Of a DNA stretch of 64,000 bases, positions 1-7,100 are shown piece by piece. Both the position numbers and the translations under genes were made by a program. The notes beneath the pieces were generated by a model. It was not told where the DNA came from. It saw only the letters and a list, made by a program, of their open reading frames with translations, and did not search any database. The stretch is from Nannocystis exedens (GTDB lineage Bacteria; Myxococcota_A; Polyangia; Nannocystales; Nannocystaceae), in contig NZ_NETK01000001.1 of assembly GCF_002343915.1 (NCBI RefSeq), positions 124,001 through 188,000 on the forward strand, written 5' to 3'. Every line of letters starts with the position of its first letter. Within the stretch, counting starts at the first letter, position 1.

Positions 1-936
1 GGCAACGTCACCGACCCGCCGCCGCGGCACCTCACCACGCCGCCGGAGGAGCTGCCGAACGACCAGCTCGACGCCCTCGTCAAGCACGCGCAGGCGCTGC
101 GCGACGTCCGCCGCTTCATCGCCGCCGAGGATCCGGAGACCTGGGGCGCCGTGATGGGCCGCCTGCGCTGGCTCGCGGGTCGCCTCGGCGAGCGCCTGCC
201 GCAGCTGCGCCGCTGGCTCGACCCCGAGTTCATCCCGCCGCCCGAGCGCGCCAAGACCGGGCCCTCGGCCGATCAGGTGCGCCAGCAACAGGCCGCGGTG
301 CGGGCCGAACGCGACGCGCTGGTCGCCGCCGACAGCTTCGACGACGAGGCCCTGCTGGCCTTCCTCGGCCGGGCCTTCGACGCCCACAACACGCCCGAGG
401 TGGCCTCGCTGGTCCAGCCGATCCGCCCGCGCATCGACGCCCTGCGGCCCGACCTGTTCGAGGACCGCCGCATGCGTCGCCGCCTCACCGGCCTGCAGGA
501 CGTCATCAAGCGCGGCGAGCTCGGCGTGCTGCCGTCCGACAGCGACGGCGACCTCGAGGAGGAGACCGACGACGTCGACGATCCGGGCGCGCACCTGGTC
601 GCCCAGGTCCGGCCCAGGGTCGAGGGCAAGCGGGTCCTGTTCGTCAGCAACCGCGAAGATCCGGACCTCAAGTCCAAGCTCGAGGAGTCGCTCGGCCTCG
701 ACATCACCTGGTGCGACGGCAACGCCCGCAAGGTCCAGGCCCAGTGCGAGAGCATCTCGCGCCACAGCTACGACTACGTGCTGATCGCCACCGGCTTCCA
801 GGCCCACAACATCGACGGGATCCTCGCCCGCGCCGCCCGGGCCAGCGCCATCCCGTACGTCCGCGTGTTCAAGGGCCGCCCCCTCGCCGTCGCTCGCGCC
901 CTCGCCCGCAGCCTCGGCGTCGCCTCCGCCGCCTGA
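1..936 (+). CDS. DUF2325-like protein, 5' end outside the window
   Basis: The reading frame is open from base 1, so the gene begins upstream; a GTG at 151 is probably internal. About 311 residues are visible. The N-terminal two thirds are charged and helical with no motif I recognise, including an acidic Asp/Glu patch near bases 540-590. The last ~95 residues (from base ~630) have the layout of DUF2325: a beta strand VLFVSN, a Gly-Leu-Asp segment, then DYVLIATGFQAHN and a short C-terminal Rossmann-like half. In that family this domain is thought to be a small alpha/beta module of unknown ligand. The gene is followed by a long gap rich in palindromes and a convergent gene, so it is the last gene of its unit. 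Family assignment is by pattern only. Confidence 0.7.
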   Translation, partial: GNVTDPPPRHLTTPPEELPNDQLDALVKHAQALRDVRRFIAAEDPETWGAVMGRLRWLAGRLGERLPQLRRWLDPEFIPPPERAKTGPSADQVRQQQAAVRAERDALVAADSFDDEALLAFLGRAFDAHNTPEVASLVQPIRPRIDALRPDLFEDRRMRRRLTGLQDVIKRGELGVLPSDSDGDLEEETDDVDDPGAHLVAQVRPRVEGKRVLFVSNREDPDLKSKLEESLGLDITWCDGNARKVQAQCESISRHSYDYVLIATGFQAHNIDGILARAARASAIPYVRVFKGRPLAVARALARSLGVASAA

Positions 937-1537
937 GCCGTCGGCCGCCGTCCGCTCCAGCGTCGCGCCGCGCGACCTGGAGCAGATCCATGTGGTCCGC
1001 ACCACATCGCGTGGAGCGCCGCGCAGCATCGCGCCGCTCGCCTGCGCCGCCGCGGCCCGAGGCCAGCACCGGTAGGCCGGGCGGCCCGCGATCGCCCGCG
1101 CCGCCCGTCCTCCTGCGGACACTTGTCCTGCTTCGCCTCGCCGCCCCGTCCGTCCACGCGCGCGCCCGGCTGTCCCTTCGGACACGTCGTTCTCCCGGAC
1201 CACGTCGCCGTCGCACCTCGGCCTGACTCTTCGCCCAGCTCCGCTCACCCCAGCGGAACACCCGTCCCTCCGGACAGATCCGCGCCCCCTCCGCGCGACC
1301 TGTCCCTCCGGACACTTCTGTCCCCTCGGCCCACGGCGGCGCCGCCCCCGGCCTGTCCTTTCGACCAGCCCCGATCGCCCGCCCCACCGGGCCCGCGCCG
1401 GCTGTCCCGTCGGCGCTCGTTCGGCCCAAGGCGGCGGCACGACCCGACATGTCCCTTCGGACATCCCCGCTCGCCCGCCTCACCGGCGCGCCGCGACCTG
1501 ACCCTTCGGACAGCTCTCCCGACCGCCCGGGTCTCGC
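937..1537. repeat. Convergent intergenic gap filled with TGTCC-N4-GGACA palindromes
   Basis: This 600-base gap separates two convergent genes and holds no credible gene. Exact copies of TGTCC-N4-GGACA lie at 1171-1184 (spacer CTTC), 1301-1314 (CTCC) and 1450-1463 (CTTC; extended to ATGTCC...GGACAT). Decayed copies with one or two changes are at about 1103, 1264, 1354, 1402 and 1501. Copies recur every 40-90 bases, separated by Pro/Arg-type GC filler. No T-tract follows them, so they are not classical intrinsic terminators, although their position suits a bidirectional stop or REP-like role. Confidence 0.8.
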
Positions 1538-2164
1538 TCACTGCACCACGATCGTCACCTCGAACGGCGCCCCCTTGCGCGTGCCCGTGATCGTCCAGCG
1601 GTCGAGCGTGCCCAGCTGCGAGTAGGCGCGCAGCACCGCGTCCATGTCGTGCACCTCGGTCCCGGCCACCGTGCGCACCAGGTCGCCGTTCTTGAACCCC
1701 AGCAGCGCCAGCGGCGACTGCGAGCGGATCGCGAACAGCTTGAAGCCGACCGGCTTGCCGTCCTCCACCGCCGGGAGCACGCGCGCCAGCCGGGCCATCG
1801 CCTCCGGCGCCGCCATGAACGCCTCGACCTCGCTGCGCCTCAGCGCGCACGTCCCGTCGGCGCACGTCGGCGTCAGCGTCGGCGTCGCCTCGCTCCCCGG
1901 CGCCGGCATGGCCCCGCGCCGCAGCGCCGGCGGGTCGCCGGTCACCGGGGGCGGCGCTCGGTAGAGCTCGCACGCCGCCCGATCGGCCCGCGCCTGCGCC
2001 AGCTCGGCCGTCAGCGACTCGATCTGCTGCCCGCGTTCCTCGATCAGCGCCGACGCCGCTGTCAGTTCGGCCCGCACCGCCGCCAGCTCCCGCTCCTTCG
2101 CGGGGTCGCACCCGCCCAGCAGCAGCCCCAGCAGCACCCACGCCTCGACTCGTCGCCCCGGCAT
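1538..2164 (-). CDS. PDZ-domain lipoprotein
   Basis: Predicted 208-residue outer-surface lipoprotein. Residues 1-19 form a signal peptide ending in the lipobox LLGGC (Cys19). Residues ~22-65 look like a coiled coil (Glu/Ala/Leu heptads). A Pro-rich linker follows, with a small Cys pair (CADGTC). The C-terminal ~90 residues are a PDZ fold: VGFKLFAI, then SPLALLGFKNGDLVRTVAG, the hallmark carboxylate-loop and Gly-Asp region, then a final WTITGTRKG strand. This C-terminal PDZ resembles that of GspC-type secretion proteins, but there is no inner-membrane anchor and no other secretion gene nearby. The start is the only ATG giving a signal peptide. It is divergent from the small HTH gene at 2221. 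Confidence 0.8.
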   Translation of the reverse strand: MPGRRVEAWVLLGLLLGGCDPAKERELAAVRAELTAASALIEERGQQIESLTAELAQARADRAACELYRAPPPVTGDPPALRRGAMPAPGSEATPTLTPTCADGTCALRRSEVEAFMAAPEAMARLARVLPAVEDGKPVGFKLFAIRSQSPLALLGFKNGDLVRTVAGTEVHDMDAVLRAYSQLGTLDRWTITGTRKGAPFEVTIVVQ

Positions 2165-2206
2165 CGACCGCCGAGTTCAGCACTTCGCCGCGCCCCCCAC
2201 AAGCGC

Positions 2207-2212
2207 TACAGT
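2207..2212 (+). promoter_or_regulatory. -10-like TACAGT for the leaderless HTH gene
   Basis: TACAGT ends 8 bases before the GTG start at 2221. No Shine-Dalgarno sequence lies between, so transcription would begin at or very near the start codon. Confidence 0.45.
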
Positions 2213-2220
2213 CTCCGCGC

Positions 2221-2436
2221 GTGACCCTGCCCGCCGAGCCCCGCGAGCCCCTGCTCCTGGCCCTCCGCCGCGCCGACCCGCTCGCCTTCCGCCGCGAGGT
2301 GCGGGCCGTCCTCACCGCTCACGGCAACGTGAGCGCCGGCGCCCGCGCCCTCGGCCTGCGCGAGGCCACCCTCCGCGACCTGCTGGCCGCCGACCCCGAG
2401 CTGGCCCGCGGCCTCGACCTCGACGACTGGCCCTGA
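2221..2436 (+). CDS. Small Fis-type helix-turn-helix protein
   Basis: A 71-residue protein starting at GTG. Residues ~36-55 (GNVSAGARALGLREATLRDLL) fit the HTH_8 (Fis) helix-turn-helix, as found at the C-terminus of NtrC-type regulators, here without any ATPase or receiver domain. The N-terminal half is amphipathic and could dimerise. Stand-alone Fis-like domains of this size bind DNA in other bacteria; a regulatory role here is inferred. It is divergent from the PDZ lipoprotein with 56 bases between start codons, so it could control that gene. Confidence 0.65.
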   Translation: MTLPAEPREPLLLALRRADPLAFRREVRAVLTAHGNVSAGARALGLREATLRDLLAADPELARGLDLDDWP

Positions 2437-2531
2437 GGACAGGTCGGTGGAAGCGCTCTGGGCCGCACCGCCGTCCCTCGCAGGAGCCCCCGCCACGGCC
2501 CGCCCGGCCGGCGCTCGCGCTCCGGCGCAGC

Positions 2532-2625
2532 CATGTCCCGAACCGCATGCCCGATCGTACATGCCCCTGCAGACATATCCCGAAGGCTATGACCGTTCGA
2601 GCATGCTCCTTCGGCCATCTCACGC
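2532..2625. repeat. CATG-type variants of the dispersed palindrome
   Basis: The 2437-2791 gap has no gene I can support. It holds a chain of decayed palindromes in which the outer bases are CAT...ATG, for example CATGTCCCGAACCGCATG at 2532, followed by CATGCCCGATCGTACATG-type and ATATCCCGAAGGCTAT-type units every 16-30 bases. The same variant appears at 10465-10482, between two other genes. Confidence 0.6.
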
Positions 2626-2791
2626 CGGGCCCCGGACTGCTGCGACGACCCCGCTCGCCGGACCTCCTGGTCTCGTGCGCGGCCAGTGAGCGCCGCGGAC
2701 GATCCGGGCTCGGCGGCCGCCACCCGAGCGCCGCCGCCTCCCCCGCGGAGCGCATCGTGACAGTGCCGCCGCGCCGTGCCAGACTCCGCCC

Positions 2792-3222
2792 GTGGTGCAG
2801 CCCATCGTCCTCAGCGAAGCCGAGCTCGACCGCCGCTACGGCACCTCCGCCCGCCTCGCCTCGGGCGGCCGCTACGGCTGCGCCTGCGCCGTCTACGAGG
2901 ACAGCGTCACCGTCGACGGCGACGGCTGGCTGAGCGACGAGCACTGGTCGCGGCTGCAGCTCGCCGCCGCCCCCGACGACATCGGCACCATCGTCGTCAC
3001 CGGCGACCTCACGTGCGCGGCGACCTTCGCGTGTCCGATCGGTTGATGTGCGCCGTCGTCCTCGGCGACCTCGTGGCCCGCGAGCTCGCCATCTTCGAGA
3101 CCGAGTTCTACGTCGGCGGCGACCTGCGAGTCGACCGCCTGCGCGATCGCGACCGCTACCTCACCGTCGCCGGCGCGCGCTCGGTCGCCGAGCCCGACGT
3201 CGATCCGGACGACGAGGACTGA
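2792..3222 (+). pseudogene. GDL-repeat (beta-helix-like) protein with a frameshift
   Basis: Two overlapping reading frames encode one continuous protein. Residues from the GTG at 2792 run to ~3030 in frame 2 and include VVTGDLTCAATFA. The natural continuation (SDRLMCAVVLGDLVARELAIF then EFYVGGDLRVDRL) lies in frame 1 and ends at 3222. The repeated GDL steps, spaced ~20 residues apart, resemble the right-handed beta-helix-like hypothetical proteins that are common in myxobacteria. The shift falls around 3028-3040, in the sequence GTGTCCGATCGGTTG, itself a partial match to the dispersed palindrome. Either a one-base indel has broken the gene or there is a sequencing error; programmed shifting is unlikely because no slippery run is visible. 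Confidence 0.55.
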
Positions 3223-3304
3223 GCCGCGGCCCCCTCCCTCGCAAGCCGGCCGGCAAGGGCGCATCCGCGCCGTTCCGTCCGTCCTTCCGTGTTACAGAGG
3301 GCCC

Positions 3305-3892
3305 GTGACGCGACGTGTCCTGGGGCTCCTGTTCGGCCTGACGTCGGCCTGCTTCTACCAGCCTTCGGGGAGCTCCGGCTCCACCGCAGGCTCCTCGACC
3401 ACCGGGACCACTTTGCCCGCCGGGAGCACGGAGCCGCCCGCGACGACGACGACGACGACGACCGGCGCGCCGACCTCGACGAGCACCTCGTCCACGTCGA
3501 CCACCTCGGCGACCGAGACCGCGACGGACGCGACGAGCACGACCACCACCGGTACCACCTCCACCACGACCACCACGGGCGACCCGGGCACGACGACGAC
3601 CGCCACCGACGCGACGAGCTCGACCAGCAGCGGAGAGCCGGATCCCGGGACGACCGCGATGCCCGAGCCCGTGTGCGGCGACGGCCTGGCCGAGGCCGGA
3701 GAGACCTGCGACGGCACCGACCTCGGGGGCAAGAAATGCACCGACTTCCCCAACTTCGGCGGCGGGATCCTCCAGTGCAACCCGAACTGCCAGGCCTACG
3801 ACCTCGCGGGCTGTTGCAAGCTGGCCGGCCAGGGCTGCAGCAACGGCGGCCAGTGCTGCAGCGGGAGCTGCGTCCTCTTCAACTGCAAGTGA
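3305..3892 (+). CDS. Thr-rich linker lipoprotein with Cys-rich tail
   Basis: A 195-residue exported lipoprotein starting at GTG, with lipobox LTSAC (Cys16). Residues ~20-118 are a low-complexity Thr/Ser/Gly/Asp linker of the kind that lifts myxobacterial lipoproteins off the outer membrane. The C-terminal ~75 residues begin VCGDGLAEAGETCDG, one DUF4215-type Cys repeat, and end with a knottin-like stretch of about ten cysteines (CCKLAGQGC, CCSGSC). Such a tail is probably a small disulfide-bonded module; its partner is unknown. TACAGA lies 6 bases before the start, again with no ribosome-binding site. It is convergent with the M16 peptidase gene. Confidence 0.75.
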   Translation: MTRRVLGLLFGLTSACFYQPSGSSGSTAGSSTTGTTLPAGSTEPPATTTTTTTGAPTSTSTSSTSTTSATETATDATSTTTTGTTSTTTTTGDPGTTTTATDATSSTSSGEPDPGTTAMPEPVCGDGLAEAGETCDGTDLGGKKCTDFPNFGGGILQCNPNCQAYDLAGCCKLAGQGCSNGGQCCSGSCVLFNCK

Positions 3893-3944
3893 CCCGACGC
3901 GCGACCTGCGGCCCCGTCCGTGCCGCGCCGGCCACCGACGCGCC

Positions 3945-4030
3945 GCCTGTCCCTTCGCCCATGTCCGAAGCGCCAGCTCCTCACGCCGGCGCACCTGTCT
4001 CTTCGCCCATGTTCGAAGCGCCAGCTCACT
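3945..4030. repeat. Two 48-base direct copies of a palindromic unit
   Basis: CCTGTCCCTTCGCCCATG at 3946 recurs as CCTGTCTCTTCGCCCATG at 3994, each followed by TCCGAAGCGCCAGCTC or its one-base variant. Each unit contains the inverted pair CTTCG...CGAAG and a TGTCC half-site. It lies between two convergent genes, overlapping the last codons of the peptidase gene. Confidence 0.7.
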
Positions 4031-6737
4031 CCTTGCGCCGGCGGGCCCGGACCACGCAGCGCGCCGCGCGATGCGGGCGGAACAGCGTCTTCGCCAGCGC
4101 CCACACGCCTTCGGCCGTCACCGCCGCGACCCGCTGCGGGTAGGCGAACGCGCGCGCGCGCGGCAGCCCGTAGACCTCGGACAGCGCCAGCAGCGACGCC
4201 ATCCGGCTGCGGCGCTGCTGACCGAGCTCGAACTGGCCGACCAGCCACGCCTTGGCGCGCTCGACCTCCGCGGCCGACGGCGGCTCCCGCACCGCGCGCT
4301 CGACCTCCGCCGCGATCGCGGCCAGCGCCCGCGGCAGCTTGTCCTGGCTGGTCGAGGCGTGGATCGCCACGTGGCCGGCGTCGACCCCCTCGACGCTGCT
4401 CATCGACACCTCGTAGACCAGCCCCTGGACCTCGCGCAGCGCCGTGAACAGCCGCCCGGTCTGGCCGCCGAGCACCGCGCTGAGCACGTCGAGGGTCGGC
4501 TCGCGCTCGTCGCCGACGGCGATCCCTGGCCAGCCGAGGGCGATGTGGGCCTGCTCGCGGTCCTGGAAGATCTCGCGCTCGCGCGGCCCGGTCGGCGCCG
4601 GGAACGGCTTCGGCGCAGCAGGCCTCGAGAACAGCCTGTCCCCGAGGCCAGCCTCGCGCAGCGCCGCCTCGACCTGGGCCGCGGCGGCCGCGACGTCGAT
4701 GTCGCCGGCCAGGGCCAGCACCGCCTGCCCGATCGGGTAGTCGCGGCGCCACAGCGCGCGCAGCTTGGCCGGCGTCAGCGCCCGCAGCCCCGCCGGCGTG
4801 CCGCGGCCCGGGCGGCTGAACGGGTGCTCGCCGTACAGCAGCGCGTGCAGCCCGCGGGTGGCCACCGCGCCCGGATCGTCGACCTCCGCCGCCAGGTCTT
4901 GCAGCGCCACCCGCCGCTCCTCCTCGAGCTCGTCGGCGGCGAACTTCGGCGTCGTCGCGCAGTCGAGCGCGTGCCCGAGCACCGCCGGGAAGTGGCGGGC
5001 CAGGCACTCGAAGTGCAGGCCCAGGCTGTTGCGGCCGGCGAACCCGTCGAGCCCGGCGGCCATGCCGTCGATCGCCCGGCTCAGCGCCTCGCCGCCGGTG
5101 CGGGCGTTGCCGCGGGTGAGCAGCGCCGCGATCACCGAGTTGGCCCCGGCCAGCGCGGCCGGCTCGCGTCGCTGTCCTCCGGGCCAGATCAGCCAGCCCG
5201 CCGCCACCGGCACCGCCGGCTCGACCCGGGCCAGGAGGCGCAGCCCGCACGGCAGCGTCACCGTGTCGATGCCGTCGCTGGCCTTCCGCGGCGTCGCCCC
5301 GTTCCGCGCCGGGGTCGGCGCCGGCTTCAGCGCCGCGGTCACGGCGGTCTTGAGGGACCTGGCCGTTTGGACATCCACCTCCGCGCGCGGCAGCTCGAGG
5401 CTGACGCTCGCGCGCGCCGGGTCGAGCCAGCGCGCGCAGGCCGAGCGGACCGCCTCGGGCGTCAGCGCGGCCAGGGCCGCGTAGTACTCGCGCTCGCGGG
5501 CCAGGTCGCCGAACAGCGTCGCGCAGGCCCCGAGCGCGTGGGCCTGGCCCTGGACCGTCTCGCGCCGGTACACCAGGTCGCTCTCGAGGATCGCCTTGGC
5601 CCGCGCCAGCTCTTCGGCCGACACCGGCGCGTCCGCCAGCCGCCGCACCTGGGCCAGCACCGCCGCCACCGCCGCCGCCGTCTGGCCCGCGGTCGTGCGC
5701 GCCGACACCATCACCGTCCCGCCGTGCCGCAGCGTGTCGCAGTGGGCCTGGATGTCCGAAACGACCTGTTCTTTGCGACGTGTCTCGGCGACCAGGCGCG
5801 ACGACTCGCCGTTGCCGAGCACCACCGCCGCCGCGTCGATCGCCGCCGCCTCGGCCGCCCCGGCCGCCGGGGCCGGCCAGGCCAGCAGCGCGTAGGTCTC
5901 CTGGACCTCGGCGCGGCGCAGCGTCACCCCCGGCCGCGGCGCCGGCTCGCTGGCCGTCGCGCGCCCCCGGGTCGCCGGTGTCGCGCCGACGATCGCCCGC
6001 GCCACCTTCCGCAGCGCCGCCACGTCGACCGCGCCGACGGCCACCAGCGTCAGCCGCTCGCCGGCGTAGGCGCGCCGGTGGTAGCCCCGCAGCCGCGCCG
6101 CCGTGTGGCCCGCGACCTCCTCGGCCAGCCCGAGCACCGGCCGCGCGTACGGGTGGGCCCCGTACACCCGGGCCAGCGCCGCCTGCGTCACCCGCTGCCC
6201 GGGGTCGTCGTCGTACTGCTTGATCTCCTCGATCACCACCTCGCGCTCCTGCGCCAGCGTGGCCGGGTCCAGCGTCGGGAACAGCGTCGCCGTGGCGATC
6301 AGCGCCGCCGCCTCGGCCGCGCGGGGCGCCGGCGCCGTCACGTGGACCACCGTCTCGTCGTGGCTGGTGAACGCGTTGATGTCGCCGCCGAGCGCCTCGA
6401 TCGCCCCGGCCAGGTCGAACGCCTCCTCGGTCCGCCGCACCCCGGCCGCCGCCAGGCGGGCGCGGTTGCTCTTCGGGCCATGTCCCAAGACACATGGCTT
6501 GAAGAGCATGTGCTCGAGCAGGTGGGCGCAGCCGTGCTCGTCAGGGCGCTCGGCCGCCGTGCCGGAGCCGACCCATAGCTGCACCGCCGCCGGCCCCGCG
6601 CCGGTCGGTCGCCCCGGCAGGATCAGCAGGCGGGCGCCGTTGGCCAGCCGCTCGTCGACGAGCGGCGCGAATTGAGGGGCGGCGCCGGGGAGGTCGAGGC
6701 CGCGGGGCGAAGGAGGCGAGACGGGCAGATCGGGCAC
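4026..6737 (-). CDS. Two-domain M16 family zinc metallopeptidase
   Basis: A 903-residue insulinase/pitrilysin-type peptidase in fused form (active half plus inactive half). The active half carries the inverted zinc motif H72-L-L-E-H76, then ALGGDINAFTSHDETVVH and the distal Glu region EREVVIEEIKQYDDDP (~164-178). The second half (from ~residue 430) has the same fold order without HxxEH, including ELEEERRVALQDLAAEVDDP. No signal peptide is obvious from the GTG start at 6737, so it may be cytoplasmic or use an upstream start. Between HMLFK and EALGGD there are ~33 residues instead of the usual ~15; the extra DNA contains a hairpin repeat (6471-6504). Members of the family degrade peptides; the substrate is unknown here. 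Confidence 0.9.
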   Translation of the reverse strand: MPDLPVSPPSPRGLDLPGAAPQFAPLVDERLANGARLLILPGRPTGAGPAAVQLWVGSGTAAERPDEHGCAHLLEHMLFKPCVLGHGPKSNRARLAAAGVRRTEEAFDLAGAIEALGGDINAFTSHDETVVHVTAPAPRAAEAAALIATATLFPTLDPATLAQEREVVIEEIKQYDDDPGQRVTQAALARVYGAHPYARPVLGLAEEVAGHTAARLRGYHRRAYAGERLTLVAVGAVDVAALRKVARAIVGATPATRGRATASEPAPRPGVTLRRAEVQETYALLAWPAPAAGAAEAAAIDAAAVVLGNGESSRLVAETRRKEQVVSDIQAHCDTLRHGGTVMVSARTTAGQTAAAVAAVLAQVRRLADAPVSAEELARAKAILESDLVYRRETVQGQAHALGACATLFGDLAREREYYAALAALTPEAVRSACARWLDPARASVSLELPRAEVDVQTARSLKTAVTAALKPAPTPARNGATPRKASDGIDTVTLPCGLRLLARVEPAVPVAAGWLIWPGGQRREPAALAGANSVIAALLTRGNARTGGEALSRAIDGMAAGLDGFAGRNSLGLHFECLARHFPAVLGHALDCATTPKFAADELEEERRVALQDLAAEVDDPGAVATRGLHALLYGEHPFSRPGRGTPAGLRALTPAKLRALWRRDYPIGQAVLALAGDIDVAAAAAQVEAALREAGLGDRLFSRPAAPKPFPAPTGPREREIFQDREQAHIALGWPGIAVGDEREPTLDVLSAVLGGQTGRLFTALREVQGLVYEVSMSSVEGVDAGHVAIHASTSQDKLPRALAAIAAEVERAVREPPSAAEVERAKAWLVGQFELGQQRRSRMASLLALSEVYGLPRARAFAYPQRVAAVTAEGVWALAKTLFRPHRAARCVVRARRRKE
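6471..6504. repeat. Hairpin repeat inserted inside the M16 peptidase gene
   Basis: Arms CTTCGGGCCATGT and ACATGGCTTGAAG pair over 13 bases with two mismatches around an 8-base loop; the centre is CCATGTCCCAAGACACATGG. It encodes the atypical stretch PCVLGHGPKS a few residues after the HxxEH zinc motif. The arms resemble the CATG-type variant of the dispersed palindrome. Confidence 0.7.
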
Positions 6738-7100
6738 GGTGAAGCTCGCCGCCCGCCGGTCGCGCGCGGCGCCTCCTCATACCGCGAGTCGCCGCCGCGC
6801 GCATCCTCGCCCGCGCCCGGCGCCGCCCCCTCACTTGCGCCCCGGAAGCGGACGCGCGCCGTCCTCCACGCGCGCATCGTCGCCACACCGGGCCCCACCC
6901 GTCGATCCCGACACGCGCCGCCGACCGCGATCCCCGTCGTCTCGCCCGGCGCCGTCACCGACGAGCCCGCTGCATCCCGGGTCGATCTCGGCCGGCCCTC
7001 GCGGCGTGGGCCCACGAACCCGTCCGCTCGCTCCGCCTGCGCGCCCGCGCCCGCGCCCGCAGGCCGGTGCAGCCCGCGAGTTCTGCGGTATGGTCCCGCC
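6738..7100. other. Divergent intergenic region
   Basis: 363 bases between the start codons of the M16 peptidase (minus) and the zinc-ribbon protein (plus). On the plus side TATGGT at 7089-7094 is the likely -10 element of the latter. On the minus side GAGGAGG lies ~35 bases before the peptidase GTG, too far for a normal ribosome-binding site. No gene seen. Confidence 0.4.
7089..7094 (+). promoter_or_regulatory. -10-like TATGGT, leaderless start at 7101
   Basis: TATGGT ends 6 bases before GTG 7101. No Shine-Dalgarno sequence is present. Confidence 0.45.

Noticed and set aside
4071..6578. An 835-residue plus-strand frame opposite the M16 peptidase
   Set aside because: Arg/Gln/Pro-rich shadow of a recognised peptidase; no domain or start signal.
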